The translations under genes were made by a program, and so were the position numbers. A stretch of 64,000 bases of DNA from Ophioderma brevispina (taxonomy: Eukaryota; Echinodermata; Ophiuroidea; Amphilepidida; Ophiodermatidae): the NCBI GenBank assembly GCA_023653785.1, contig JAMKCH010001602.1, positions 1 to 64,000 of the forward strand, read 5' to 3'. The notes under the pieces were generated by a model. It ran no database searches and was not told the origin of the DNA. It was given only the letters and a program-made list of their open reading frames with translations. Shown one piece after another: positions 35,691 to 47,035 of this stretch (the stretch's first letter is position 1; every line of letters starts with the position of its first letter).

Positions 35691-36239
35691 AAGATCTTAG
35701 TCTCGGGGTTGTGTTCTTTAAAGTGAAACCCTTGGGGTCATTTGCCTGCCTTTTTAAGAGCGCACACTGTACCAATGATCTCGTCTTTGGCCTGGAGGTC
35801 CTCCCATTGGTCATGGTCATTGAAGTCAATGTCTCGGGCTGGTTGGGGGGGTCACCGTGTAGTCCTGCTACGATTGTGTTGGAGATTGCAGGGTCCCCCA
35901 CACGGGAAGGTCCTATTTGGTGGTAATGAATTATTGCCTTAATGGTGGTCTGCCTGATATGCTGCGTACCGTCAGCTTCATGGTCATTGTCAAGGGTCAC
36001 TGGGGGCGTCTGGACAAGCCGTCTGCGTCATTGTTTGCCTTTCCCCGCGGTCGATATCGGACAGTAAAGTTGTAAGCGACAGTGCGCCAGCCATCGATGA
36101 CCATGGTCCGTCAAGCTTTGGCATTGGTTTGTTACGTATGCAGAGGGTTGTTATCCGTGACCACCTCAAAGTTATTACCATAGAGATAGTCATGAACTTC
36201 TGCGTAACGGCCACTCAGATCCAAGAATTCCAACTTGTT

Positions 36240-36480
36240 GTGCTGTGATAATTCTTTTCACTGTGGCTTAGTCCACGGCTTCGCATATGCTATGACCCTT
36301 TCCTTGTCACCGCAACTGATATAAACGCTGCGCCAAGCCCCGTCTCCACTGGCGTCTGTGTGAAGGATTATGGCTTGGAGAAGTCTGCATATGCAAGCAC
36401 TGGTGGCTCCATCAGCTTCGCCTTGATGGTCTCAAAGGCTGGTCTGGCACCATTGATCTGTCCATATCCAAGGGGGTGGA
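36240..36480 (-). pseudogene. Gypsy RNase H domain fragment
   Basis: The minus strand encodes VLAYADFSKPIILHTDASGD followed by GAWRSVYIS and later VIAYAKPWTKPQ. The HTDASGDG block with its catalytic Asp and the upstream 'P.L.YADFSKPF' context are standard for Gypsy RNase H. The frame is interrupted before the next conserved block. Confidence 0.75.
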
Positions 36481-37205
36481 GTCTTTGAGGGTTGGCTTTC
36501 TTCTTCCCTTACACTTTTAGGCGCCCTCCTGTCAGAGCATTCAATGGGCTTTGCGATTTGGGAATAACCCTCCAAAAATCTCCTGTATACCCTGCCAAGC
36601 CAATGAACGAGCTTAACTCTCTTAACTCTTTGACGTTTTCGGGACGGGGCCAATTGCCGAAGGGCCTCAGTCCTTTTCGGATCCTTTAAAACACCTTCTG
36701 CTGAAAAATAACATGACCCCATGATAATGCACACGATTCCCTGAATAACTGACATTTGGGATGGTTTGAGTTCAGACCATATTCCTTGAGTCGTTCACAT
36801 ACACAGGACAACGCTCCAGATGCTCTTCGAAGGTGCTTTGAATACACATGATATCACCAAGTTACAGTAGAACCCTTTTTCAATTGAGTTCCCCCTGCAC
36901 GCTCCATTAACCTTTGAAAGGTTGCGGGGGCATTAGTCAAGTCAAACGGCATCCGATTGCATTCATAAAACCCCAGGGATTTGTGAAGGCTGTCTTTTTG
37001 CGCTTGTCTTTTCTGCCACCTCATCTGCCAGTATCCACTCTGCAGATTCAAAGATGAAAACCACCGTGCTCCATGAATCGCATCTAGTGTCTCTTCATAC
37101 GAGGGAGCGGGTAGGAGTCCTTAACTGTCCTTTGATTAAAGTTTCCTGAAGTCAATACAGACCCTTAAGGTACCATCTTTCTTGCGCACAAGAACCACTG
37201 AGTGG
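36430..37205 (-). pseudogene. Gypsy reverse transcriptase, broken
   Basis: Recognisable minus-strand blocks in order: VLVRKKDGTLRVCIDFRKL (near 37195-37140), LNLQSGYWQM (near 37050), ECNRMPFDLTNAPATFQRLM (near 36960-36900), TFEEHLER and RLKEYGL (near 36840-36775), then VKRVKLVHWLGRVYRRFLEG (about 36640-36580). The Tyr-x-Asp-Asp active site reads LGDI, so the first catalytic Asp is replaced by Gly at about 36852-36862. Stops and frameshifts separate the blocks. The enzyme is inactive as sequenced. Confidence 0.85.
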
Positions 37206-38169
37206 CCAAGGACTGTGTGACTTCCCGTATGGCGCCTGCATCTAACATCTCTTCTCTGAAGATGTTGACGACTTCCTCGTATTTGGGAGGGCGGTATTCG
37301 CCTATGCCTTGTTTAAAGGGAGTGTCATCTGTCAGTGGAATCTCATGTTCACAGCTTTGGTTTGACCAATATCAGTCTTCGGCTGGAGAAGAATGAAGTC
37401 CAATTCCTCAGAAGGTCCCTCACTTGAGATTCTGGAAGTTGTTAAGGGAAGATGAGTCAATGTCAACTTCGTCATGATCCACTAGCAGTTGGTGGAATTA
37501 CTCGTGTCGCTGGTGGCTGCCATTTGGTGTGATGGACTGTATCCGCAGGAAGCTCCCGAAGGTCTTCCCACCTATGAGGTTTTCCATTAAGTTCAAACAG
37601 AGTACTGTCCCTTGGGGCGGATAACAATGGTTTTGTTCTGAACCCATTATTCACAAGTATAGGGACATCTTCATGCTGTTTCACGCTCAACAGTGGACTA
37701 ACCAATAGGCTTCCTGGAAGGTTGCTGGAGATCTGGTTTCTACAGGGCAGAGGTACTCTGCCTTCCTCCCGGGCCATCTTGGCGGAGCAACAATATATTC
37801 TTTGATTACTCTCACTGTCACTGTATTCTGGTAGTGTATTTAAACCTTTGTCAAATAGTCTGTTTTGTGAAGAATTTTCTCCTGGATTAGTCAGACTTTT
37901 GGTAGGCTAATGGACCATGCAGTGGGGACATGACAGTTTCTTCATGAAGAATCGCTGGGCCATGGCCCTTAACGCAGCTGTCTCTCTTTGATCAGAAGGT
38001 TTGCGTGCCAACTACTACCAGAACTTCTTGGTGTAGTTAGTGTCAGGTACCACCAATGCCAGAAGATCAAAGTCTTTCACAGGGGCAACAAATCGTCATT
38101 CATAGATGCCATGACCCTCAACATAACCTAGGAAAGGTACATGTGCCCTGCGCGCCTTCTATCTGAAGG

Positions 38170-38300
38170 AGTTCACCAACAAGTTTTGATCTCCACAATG
38201 ACAGATTTTTTTTCCATGAAAAGTTTCGAAATGGTGGTTCCCTGGGACCAAGTCCCCCAAACATCTGCAGGAAACGCCATTAATCTTGACGATACCTTCA
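38170..38300 (-). pseudogene. Gypsy aspartic protease remnant
   Basis: The minus strand carries KINGVSCRCLGDL in one frame and GTTISKLFMEK in the next. In Gypsy proteases these flank the catalytic DTGS motif; here that motif is disrupted by a frameshift. Position between Gag and RT fits. Confidence 0.55.
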
Positions 38301-39540
38301 TTTGCTGATCCCAACTAGACGATCCAAACCCTTTGGGGCTTCCTGTTTTGAAAATGCACTCTGTGTCCCTTTTGACAGGCACTTGTGTAGTTTACAGACT
38401 GTATCACATTCTTTGGGCATCTTTCTGACAGTCCTACCGCTCGCGACACTTTCCAACAGTTTTTGGAGGGGAGGAAGTTGTTTTGAAGGAGGGAAGAATG
38501 AGGCGTCCCTTCGGACCTTTGTCTGTGCTGATTTAAAACGTACAGTCCTTTCAGGCACTTTATTTTTCCTCTTCTGCCTTCACCGAGGTCTCATTCCACA
38601 TCCCTGCCCGCACTTTTCTCACCAGTTCCTTCGAATCAGGCATGCCTCTCTCGAACCATGTATCTAAGGAGAGCTGTTATTCTCTCCTCTTGACAAGCCC
38701 TTCCAGAAGACTTCGCGAAGGGTGGTATCTTTTCTCCACTTTGCACCTCTGTAGAGGGCCTGATCAGGCACATCTGAAGGCGCCTTGAGAAGGCAAGCCA
38801 CATCCTCGCTGTCTTTCTGTGTTTGTCGTGAAAAATTTTGTCAAGAGGGTGATTCCTTGTTCGGCAGTCCCAAAAGAGGCAGCCATTGACCTAAGGACCT
38901 CCTTAACAGACTGGTTCATGGACATTGACAGGAAGTATGATAGAGCAGGGCCCTTCAGAGATTTCCTGATAAGCTCATAAGAGACGATCTGCTGACGTTT
39001 CGTGCTCCCTCCACCTCTCTAAACCACCTCCTCTCCCAAAACCTCAAAGGTTACTCTCCCCAGAGGAAGGGACCCTATCTCCTGAGCATGGGAGCTGGTA
39101 GCTTATGGTTTGCAGCCTTCAGTCACCAAACTTTCCATCTGTCAATGGTTGTAGATTGATTATAGGCTGCCCAACCTGGACTGATGACTGGTCGAAATGC
39201 GTTTGGGTGCAGGCGTGAAGTTGGTCGTGTCGGGGGTTTTGGGGGGTTCGATGCATCAATGGTTGTGGTGTAACTTATCTTATATCCAAGCCGCTGTAAG
39301 CGAATCCAAATGAATTTCTATGGTCGCTTGGCGGCTGTCCTCTGCAACTGCAAGCATGTATGGCCGCCACAGCTGGCTGGAGCTGATGTCCCTGTCCTGG
39401 TCTGGTCGTTGAGTCTTCTCTGAAATCTCGCCTGGTTATGGTCAAAAGTCTTGTCGTCTTTGAAAGGAAGGAGAGTCCATAGGTCCTTTGCGCGGAGCTC
39501 AGCTCCTGCAATCTATCTGAACTCGCAAAGGCTCCGTCAT
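38300..39540 (-). pseudogene. Gypsy Gag region, broken
   Basis: A minus-strand stretch (about 38800-38680) reading DQALYRGAKWRKDTTLREVF then WKGLSRGENN resembles the C-terminal part of Gag capsid in this type of element. Further downstream, near 38610-38590, KCGQGCGM in one frame looks like a damaged CCHC zinc knuckle. A basic, Arg/Ser/Thr-rich frame at 38298-38558 follows. The N-terminal boundary is not defined; 39275-39511 is open but uninformative. Confidence 0.5.
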
Positions 39541-40220
39541 CCTACTAGCAGCTAAATAGTCATAGGCCCTGCTGTTCTCCAGGTAATTGCGGACTCTTCC
39601 CTCTGATGGTCCTGGGGGAATGTTGGAGGGTTAGGTAATGTCAAGGTTCTTGGGGGGGGGATGTTGTATGCGCCATGTGGGTGAAGTTATTTGGTAATTA
39701 ACAAGTATGAAATATATAAATCAATTGGGAAATATCGCGAAATAAATTTGGGAGAGTGAAATTTTTTATGAAATATTTGCCACAGAACCACGATATTCTG
39801 ACTAAATATAAAATAATTGTTGGAGATTATGAATTATCAGCTTTTCAAATCGAAAGTTCGAGTTAAGGCCACCTAGGAATAAGTTATATTTCCTTGAAAG
39901 AACAATTCCTAGGATTGATATGATTCCAGTTAGGTATTTACCTAATAACCAAGTAATGCACTAACTTACAAAATTGTAGTACTAACCTTGAACCATAGTG
40001 CAGTGACGTCAGTAACCTTATTATGTACAATTCGAACAAAATTTAGGTGGTCCTTGTCAACATTGCCTTACAAAACTTGCTTGGTCATATTTTGAATGTG
40101 TTATCTAGGTTCACAGTGCATAGCAAATCATCTGGTAAAATATCTTCACCTCAAATACCGACTTGTGAAATCTCGGATTAAAAACAATTTTATCAATTTT
40201 ATTAACAGAAAAAGTGAGCC

Positions 40221-40239
40221 CAAAACGTTGGTGCGCCAA
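40221..40239 (-). other. Candidate primer-binding site
   Basis: Immediately inside the 5' LTR edge the minus strand reads TTATAATTTGGCGCACCAAC. The TGGCGCACCAAC block resembles tRNA 3'-end complements (TGG-starting) used as primer-binding sites. The matching tRNA was not identified. Confidence 0.55.
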
Positions 40240-40687
40240 ATTATAATGTAGCCGGTATGACACGAGCTACTAATGTAAATAAAATAATCACAAAGGAATT
40301 CTGTTTCGGTTACTAACCTAAAAGACAATGATGTTGCTATTGCAACCTCTAACGATAGATTTATTCTCTTAGCACATACTTTCGTAAAAAAAATAATCAT
40401 CGCAGGGGACAATCTATGTTGCCAAACAATAATGAAACATTTTTAAGTAGACATAATTCAATACAGTAAATCAATACCATGTTGTCAAGTAACAGTCAAG
40501 GAGAATATCTGCCAAAGAGACAAATAATAAAATAATTTGATAATAGGATACACAGAAATTATTGTAATTGTTGGACAGTCATCAGGTTGAAGTTCGTGTA
40601 TTGTCCATTAAGTGTCCATTATGTTCACTGACGTAACTGTCCTTTTTACTACGCTGCGACGACACGATGCAGTTGGCCATCTGTTAA

Positions 40688-41043
40688 AGGCTGACTCGAG
40701 ATTTCCGAGGAGGGCGCCCTAATTTCCAAAAAAAATTGTGTTTTTTTGCATGTACATAATGCTTGTCCATATACTGCATCACTGGTGAAATTGCTAAGCT
40801 AAATAATCGAATCTTCATATATAAAATCACAACTTGTAAAAATTTCCGGATCCGAATTTTGTTATACACACAGTATCCTATGGGACGAAATCTACACATA
40901 AATGTTACCTGCATCAAAACGAAAAATCCGGTTCATCTCAAATTTCGGAATTGTGCCTTTTGTTACTATCTTTAGTTCTAGTTGACTATTTTTTCATTAT
41001 TCCAGCAAAAAAATAATATATTTCGAACTCGCTGAGTCAGACT
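40688..41043. mobile_element. MITE family C, TTAA-flanked, 356 bp
   Basis: Inserted into the 5' LTR; the 3' LTR has the uninterrupted 'ctgttaaccgaa' site near 31978. TTAA flanks both sides (40684-40687, 41044-41047). The termini are inverted: AGGCTGACTC at the left and the complement of AGTCTGACTC at the right. The TIR differs from families A, B and D. Open frames on both strands (40684-40917, 40763-40975) are not supported. Confidence 0.85.
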
Positions 41044-42313
41044 TTAACCGAATCGTGTAGTCCAGAATTATAGGGTTTTGCTCACGTCTAGTGATGACAG
41101 TTCACCAGCAGTTAACAAACCTCCAAATATGACAAGCTTAAAGGCACTTCATGGAATGCTTGGCAAACAAACGAAGACATAACTTCACAATTTTCTGCTG
41201 ATGCTGAATTAGTTTTTCTTCTTGTAACATAAATTAGCCTGGGTGAAATTTATAAAGAATAACTGAGTTATGTCTTCACTCCATCAACTTCAATATGAGA
41301 CTGCATTTGATAAATAATCAATCACTAATCAATTAACACAATTGATAATTAATCAGGACTTAACATTTTTTCCTATTCATTAAAGAAATTATTTCAAATG
41401 TATTAAAACAAAGGACTATGATATGTTTTTGTAAACCATAACGATAAACGTTCACATTGCAATGATGCAAATAATATAACCTATTGTGGCACAAATTTAT
41501 AAAAATGACTAGACATGAATTATAAACAATTAGACTATCGTCCACTGCATTACTAGTTGACAAATTCATGAATTACATAGTGACATTTAAATTAGTTCCA
41601 ACATTTAATTAGTTCCATTCTTCCTAAACATGATTTGGAGATATCTGATATCCTCTTTATATCCTAATTCTATATGTTAAATTTTTGTTGGGTTTTTTTC
41701 ACATTGTGTATTAACTAGTGCACACTACTATGTCGGTCCAAGACCTTTACTAGATTGTCATTCTAAAAAAAAACAACAGTCTTGAAATCTGGGCGCGGCA
41801 CCACGTGTTAAGATTAGGACCTGTACTTTCACTCTTGTGACAGTACAGCAGAGTTAACCATTCTAATAGCAAGCAGTAAATCACCAAATCTTGGAGTAAA
41901 AGAGCACATGGTTTTTGTTAGCTTCTCAGACATATGAGTAAGTAGGTCGAGGGGACAGATGGAATGCTAGGTGCTCTGACCACACACATAGATGACATGA
42001 TTACAGTATCTGCTGTGCAAGCAGATTAGCTTTGTAGTATATGACTCTCAGGACTAAATCTTGTATAAGGACATCAGAGTGGAATCAGAATAAAATCTTC
42101 CTAATCTCATCCTCCGAGACAGAGTTCGCAACCTATCAAGACCCTAGTAACGTAAATGAGGCAGTAATGTGGTACCCTGGGTATCAAACTCATCCTTGGC
42201 AATATATAGGTTCATCCGTAGTCTTAATTAACAACTGAGTGCAGGTTAATAAACTGTGTCATGGGGTATGATGCTACTATGGCCTATAGTGAACTTACTA
42301 TCGGTTCCCTATA

Positions 42314-42533
42314 GGGCGCTTGCACAGAGCTAAATTATGTCGAATGACCTTTTTTTTGTGGTGTTGTCCTCCAGATCAACCAATCATGAGAGGAATACAA
42401 TTACATGCCACCTGGTTCACCTGAAACATTTCAAGTTATTTCTGCAGGTGTTCCTTTTGTATTCTCTGCACGCTTGGGTTGTTCTGGAGGCAGGTCTGCC
42501 AAGATAACCTATGGACCTGCCGTGCAAGCGCGC
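42314..42533. mobile_element. MITE with TATA target duplication, 220 bp
   Basis: Second insertion in the 5' LTR; the empty site 'ccctatacactcg' survives in the 3' LTR near 33254. TATA flanks both ends (42310-42313, 42534-42537). Terminal inverted repeats are GGGCGCTTGCACAG and GCGCGCTTGCACGG. A 4-bp duplication with short GC-rich TIRs does not point uniquely to one superfamily. Confidence 0.82.
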
Positions 42534-43238
42534 TATACACTCGCATACACGTAACATACGGAAGCAATGTTAGAAAAGTTAAACTTAGAACAATCAATAA
42601 ATGAATATTTTGTTTCATCACAAATGGGTAGCAAGGTAATACTAAAGTTTTTTTTCTAAATGAAATACAGAATCGGATCTTAAAAACATGTTTCATAGAC
42701 ATTAAATCAGTTTTAATCAAAAACATTCTTCATGCATCGTTTAACTAAAATCCATTTAAACTACTTTATTAAATCAATAACAAAGAAAATTCAATCAATA
42801 CCTGTGTCAAACAAACAGAAGACTTACTTCACAATTTCTGCCTGGATGCTAAAATTAGTTTCTTCTGTAACTAAATACTGGGAAATTTATCAAGAATAAC
42901 TGAATTATGTCTTCACTCCATCAACTTCAAGATGAGACTGACGATGACTCATCTTGGAAATCTGTGGAGTTGCCAGAAAAGTTCCCAAAGTAAGGAATAT
43001 GGATGATGTGACTCCCACGGGTATGTTAAAATACTAACTTTATATAGGCTGGCATGTTGCCATATTTAAGTGAAAATGAAAAGGGGGGAAATTTCTTATT
43101 GTTACACCTATATAAGATACACACTTTGTTGTATGCCGTGTTTTTTCCTCACTAAAGAAGCCTCTTCAAATTGGTAAAACATTTTATGAATTTGAGTTTT
43201 TTGAGTGTATTTTTTTTATTTTTTTTATTTTTTTTAAT

Positions 43239-43350
43239 GTGTGTGCGTGTGTGTGTGTGTGTGCGTGTGTGCGTGTGTGGGGTGTGTATTGTGTGTGTGT
43301 GGGGGTGGGTGTGTGTGTGGTTTGTGAGGTGTGTTTGTGTGTGTGTGTGT
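43239..43350. repeat. GT microsatellite
   Basis: Long (GT)n with GC and GGG interruptions. The His/Thr-rich and Cys/Val-rich ORFs on either strand are translations of it. Confidence 0.95.
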
Positions 43351-44361
43351 CGCCTAATGTGCACGCTGCCCCGTCAGTCATTCCGTCTCCGATCCAAATG
43401 TTATAATGTTATGTGAAAGTTTTTGGTGGCTTTTGAAAAGTTTGAAGTCTGACTTAAACTATGGGCAATTGTAAAACAATAAATTTAAAAAGTCGAAGAT
43501 GTTGCAGCGTGGTTTATATTAAGCAATTTCAGACGATGGTGTTTTCAGTCCATTTTAAAAAAAATCTTGGATTATCAAATAGAAAAACCTGGATTTTCAC
43601 ATTAGATACTTTTTGAATTATTAGACATTGAGCATCGATTTTTTTTTTTTAAATTTGGATTATCGAATGAAATCGTAGATTATCGACACAAAAAACTGAA
43701 TTTTTGGGTCGAAAATCCAAGATTTTTCGATTATTGGACATTATTGGAGCGTTCCCTAGGCGTGGGCAACACCGTCCCCATCCCCTATTATTCAGCCTTA
43801 ATTTTCAGACACGGGACGAATCAAATATTAGATGTTTTGATTATCTTCACATGCATATTATCAAAAAATAGAGTTCAAATGGGGTATGTGCAATAATAAT
43901 TGATGATTGTAGATGGCTGTCCATTATGTCGGTGGTCTTCACGGACATTTTTTGATTGGACGCGATCTCACTTTTTTCTTCCCATCAATGTACATCTTGT
44001 ACTGTGGGTCTTTGACCTGACATAAAAGTTAAAGCATCCATGTTAGTGCCCTTTTTTATGTATAGTTTATAGTTTGACCCAGCCAACCTGATGTTATAAT
44101 CCAACTATATAACAATGCAATTTAGTACTCCACCGAAAAAGCTACTGTCTGTTGAAAAGATGCCATTTTGAAAATGTCCTTTATGCGCATTTCGACAATA
44201 GAGTTATGTATGAACCTTTTATAACTACCAAAGGTCATACATATTAGAGATTAAAAAGACTTGAGCTTAAGAGATAAATGGGCAAAATTGTAAGCAACAC
44301 CGGATGGCATATATAATCAATTAAAATAAACCCACAGGGATGGACATGATAAAGTTTTTGT

Positions 44362-44395
<34 letters not shown>

Positions 44396-44870
44396 TGATT
44401 TCTTTTAAAACTGGCTTTCACAAAGCTTGACTTTTTTTCAGAAAAGCACACTTTGAAAAAAAGACTGTAACTTTTACAGAAAATCCCTTTAATGTCACTA
44501 AGTCCCCCTGAAAGTAATCATTTTTTTGTAATCACATGTAACCTGCAAACTATCTATTATTCGATGCACAGATCGTAGGCTTCAATTAGTCCAAGTAACA
44601 TAATTAAACACAACATTAAAATGTAAAAAAAAAACATGATATCCCTCATGAGTATAGAAAGGTAACTTTCACCGATTGTCTTAGACAAAATCCTGGACCG
44701 ACCTATTATCGAGGACCTTGATCACTGAAGTAGCAAGTTTTGTCCCAGCGAATACGCATTCGTTCGCCATTTATATGGGTGCTACGGTGCTTTGAGATAT
44801 TTGGTCACGCAAAGCTATCGAATACGGATTCGCTTGTTTGTGAAACCCGTTTTATACATATGGTGTTATT
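43351..44870. other. Intergenic with T tract, nothing recognised
   Basis: Holds a T run at 44363-44390 and AT-rich sequence with runs of 'gattatcga' near 43560-43740 (imperfect local repeats of GGATTATCGA/GATTTTTCGA). No gene signal. Confidence 0.45.
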
Positions 44871-44879
44871 TCAACTGGT

Positions 44880-45750
44880 ATTTTGGGTAGGAGGAGTCAG
44901 GCCGCCCAGAGAAATTGCGGGCCCGGGCCCCGGGGGGGAACCTTGAGTTACGGGCCCCCCTTTTACCCACTTCGTTTTCCAGAACCCCATACGGGTGGGG
45001 GGGGGGATTTTGAAGTTTACATGGCCTGCGAAGCGGCCATGAAGCGGCGCGGGGGTGTGGGATCTGTATAATATAGTTGATCGATGCAACTTAATGGTGT
45101 TTTTGTTTGAATTAATCATATTGTGTTTATGTAGACAGCCCGATGGGGTGGGTGGCGAGAGGGTGTCCTCCTCCTCACGCGAAGCGCGGAAGCCTTGCAT
45201 ATGTTCACTTTCCAAAACACATTTTCTCATGAAAATTGGATAGAAACAATTTGAAATTGGTAGGTAGTCCACTTTATAAATTCAGACCAACCATTTTTAT
45301 AAAACAAAATTTTATTTTTTGTAATTTTCTAAACCAAGAGAGCCCTAAATTATTTACCATAAAAGGGTTAATAGTTCATTGATTACAGAGTATTGTCTCA
45401 ACGTAATTTAGGCCTAGGTATCATTGTCGCACGATTCTCAACCACGGGAGGTCCTAAATTTATTAACCGTGCCTAGCGCGAAAAAAAAGGAAATTTCGTG
45501 GGTACAGAGTATTCTCAAACGCAAGTAGGGGCCTAGGTATCATTGTCGCCCGAGGGGAGGAAATGGGCCTTCTGTGTCTGCAATGCTCTATTCTCTCTCG
45601 CCTCTTTCTCTTCTCCATCCTCTCTCACTTTCTTTCCCTCTCGGCTTTGGTCACACACCGCAAGGGCTGAACTTTATTTTTACGGGCTTCCGGGCCCCTA
45701 GGACCACGGGACCGGGGTCAATTACCCATTGACCCCCACCCCCTCTCGCT
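44880..45750. repeat. GC-rich repeat fragments, including tandem block
   Basis: Contains GGGCCCGGGCCCCGGGGG (44920-44937) and later 'cgggcttccgggcccctagg' (about 45687). Two tandem ~120-bp copies lie near 45375-45440 and 45500-45560, sharing 'acagagtattntcaa', 'aggcctaggtatcattgtcgc'. The 133-codon minus-strand frame over 44871-45272 is a translation of this DNA and not a gene. Confidence 0.55.
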
Positions 45751-46924
45751 GGTACTGTGGAAGATGTAATGTTCACTTTATTTTTGGGTACCAATTAAAG
45801 AGTACATATAAAAATGCAACAAATCACTAGTAACTCCATTTTACCAAAAAATCAGATTCGCCACTATGTCGTGACCACGACGATATATTTAATACTATGA
45901 TCTAAATATGGTTCAAGCTTAGCCACATAGACAAGGTTTCAGTTGGTATTCAGCATTTTATTCTCAAGGTGATTCTTATTAGAGTGCAGCTATACGTTTT
46001 CCGAAACTTTAGTCAGACGATATATGCGACTTCTTTTCAATTCCAAAGGGGCATTTTGAAAAATTCCATTAACCTATTTGACCACCTTGTTCTTTTTTTG
46101 CCACTGAAATTGCCATTGTACTTTCACTATATTCCCTACGCAATGACGTCAGAATCGCCCTGTCCTGGATCCACCACTTGGTATGCTGTTGATTTGCATT
46201 TTACTTGCTTTTTCTTTCTTACGTTTCTTTTTCTTTAATTATTTTTTTCATTTCTCCTCTTGGGCTTTTTCTTTTTCCATTTCCCCTTTTTCTTTTTCCT
46301 TTCCGCTAACCTCTCTCTCTCCCTTTTCTTTTTTGTGTTTTTTCCTGCGCGCCGCCTTTTCACCCCCCCCCCCAATCCGCATTGGCGTAACCTCTTTTTT
46401 CAGGGGCAAAGGGGGCCATATATTTTTTCAGGGGAAAAACATATTTAAAATGTTTTACCGCACTACAACCATGATTTCGTTTTTGCTACAGGCATTGTTT
46501 GGCCTAGTCTATGATCTACAAGTTGAGATTTTATTCCATTATCATTCTGTCTTTCTTGGTGGTTTTTTAAATGTTTCTGGTTGGTTTTGTTTTGTTTTTG
46601 TTTTTGTCACGGCAATGTTAGTTGAAGCTAACTAAGAGAAGCACAAAAAAGTTAACTGTCAGTTTTGGATCCCACCCCGGAGATGGAGGTCCAACCTTCT
46701 AGTGTATAGAAATTTGCCACACCTATAAGGGGCATATGGTTACTTCCATTCTCGCTCTTCCTTTCCCTGATGGAACAAATGTAGAAAAAGAACATTTAAA
46801 GTTATATGTACATCCAAAGCACTGTTATCATCATCACTGGATCACTAAAATTAATATTTTTCTGATTACAATTAATATTATAATATCGTAATCAAACACA
46901 AGGGTACAATGACGCCTGTGTTTC
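45751..46924. other. Intergenic, pyrimidine-rich
   Basis: A strongly T/C-rich stretch (46195-46380) with a C run at 46363-46372 produces Phe/Ser-rich open frames on the plus strand up to 150 codons; these are compositional. Nothing else recognised. Confidence 0.5.
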
Positions 46925-47035
46925 TTAATGCATCTTGATAGTGACTACCCGTTAAGCGGTGGCGGTGCTTGAGGTGAGATCCGATGTTTTAAAGTAGAAA
47001 CATTTCCCACAACGAAGGCAGGTGGTGTCAGATCT
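46925..47035 (-). pseudogene. Frameshifted C2H2 zinc-finger fragment
   Basis: On the minus strand a strong acceptor (tttattttcatcttttttccag) ends at 47036. The exon-like sequence then reads SDTTCLRCGKCFYFKTSDLT, the first half of a classical C2H2 finger (CxxCGKxF...L), and continues in the +1 frame as KHRHRLTGSHY, matching the HxxxH-TG second half. Joining the halves needs one base change of frame. It could be a damaged final exon of a gene on the minus strand, possibly downstream of the acidic exons at 49.0-57.7 kb, or a retro-fragment. In its current frame it ends at TAA near 46958. Confidence 0.35.

Larger units (their letters stand above)
33830..40246 (-). mobile_element. Internal region of decayed Ty3/Gypsy element
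   Basis: The internal region between the LTRs is read on the minus strand in the order Gag, protease, reverse transcriptase, RNase H, integrase. The RT-before-integrase order is that of Ty3/Gypsy (Metaviridae-type) elements. Every domain is broken by frameshifts or stops, and plus-strand ORFs within it are shadows. No envelope-like frame is recognised between integrase and the 3' LTR (33830-34600). Confidence 0.88.
40247..43106 (-). repeat. 5' LTR of Ty3/Gypsy element with two nested MITEs
   Basis: Colinear with 31530-33829. After removing the insertions at 40688-41043 and 42314-42533 together with their 4-bp target duplications, its length (~2,276) agrees with the left LTR (~2,300). A target-site duplication around the whole element was not identified with confidence. 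Confidence 0.88.

Noticed and set aside
35195..35926. Several plus- and minus-strand ORFs over 100 codons in 35.2-36.0 kb as host genes
   Set aside because: They overlap the gypsy integrase region; only the minus-strand frames show integrase motifs, the rest are shadows.
31521..43111. Target-site duplication around the whole gypsy element
   Set aside because: The bases beside 31530 (acata) and 43106 (cctat) do not match; the boundaries are uncertain by a few bases, so no duplication is claimed.
43152..43416. His/Thr-rich and Val/Cys-rich ORFs
   Set aside because: Direct translations of the GT microsatellite.
44871..45272. 133-codon minus-strand open frame
   Set aside because: Proline/glycine-rich translation of a GC-rich repeat; no protein signature.
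46183..46635. 150-codon plus-strand open frame, the longest in the window
   Set aside because: It is Phe/Ser/Leu-rich because the DNA is T/C-rich; no splice context, motif or conserved start.
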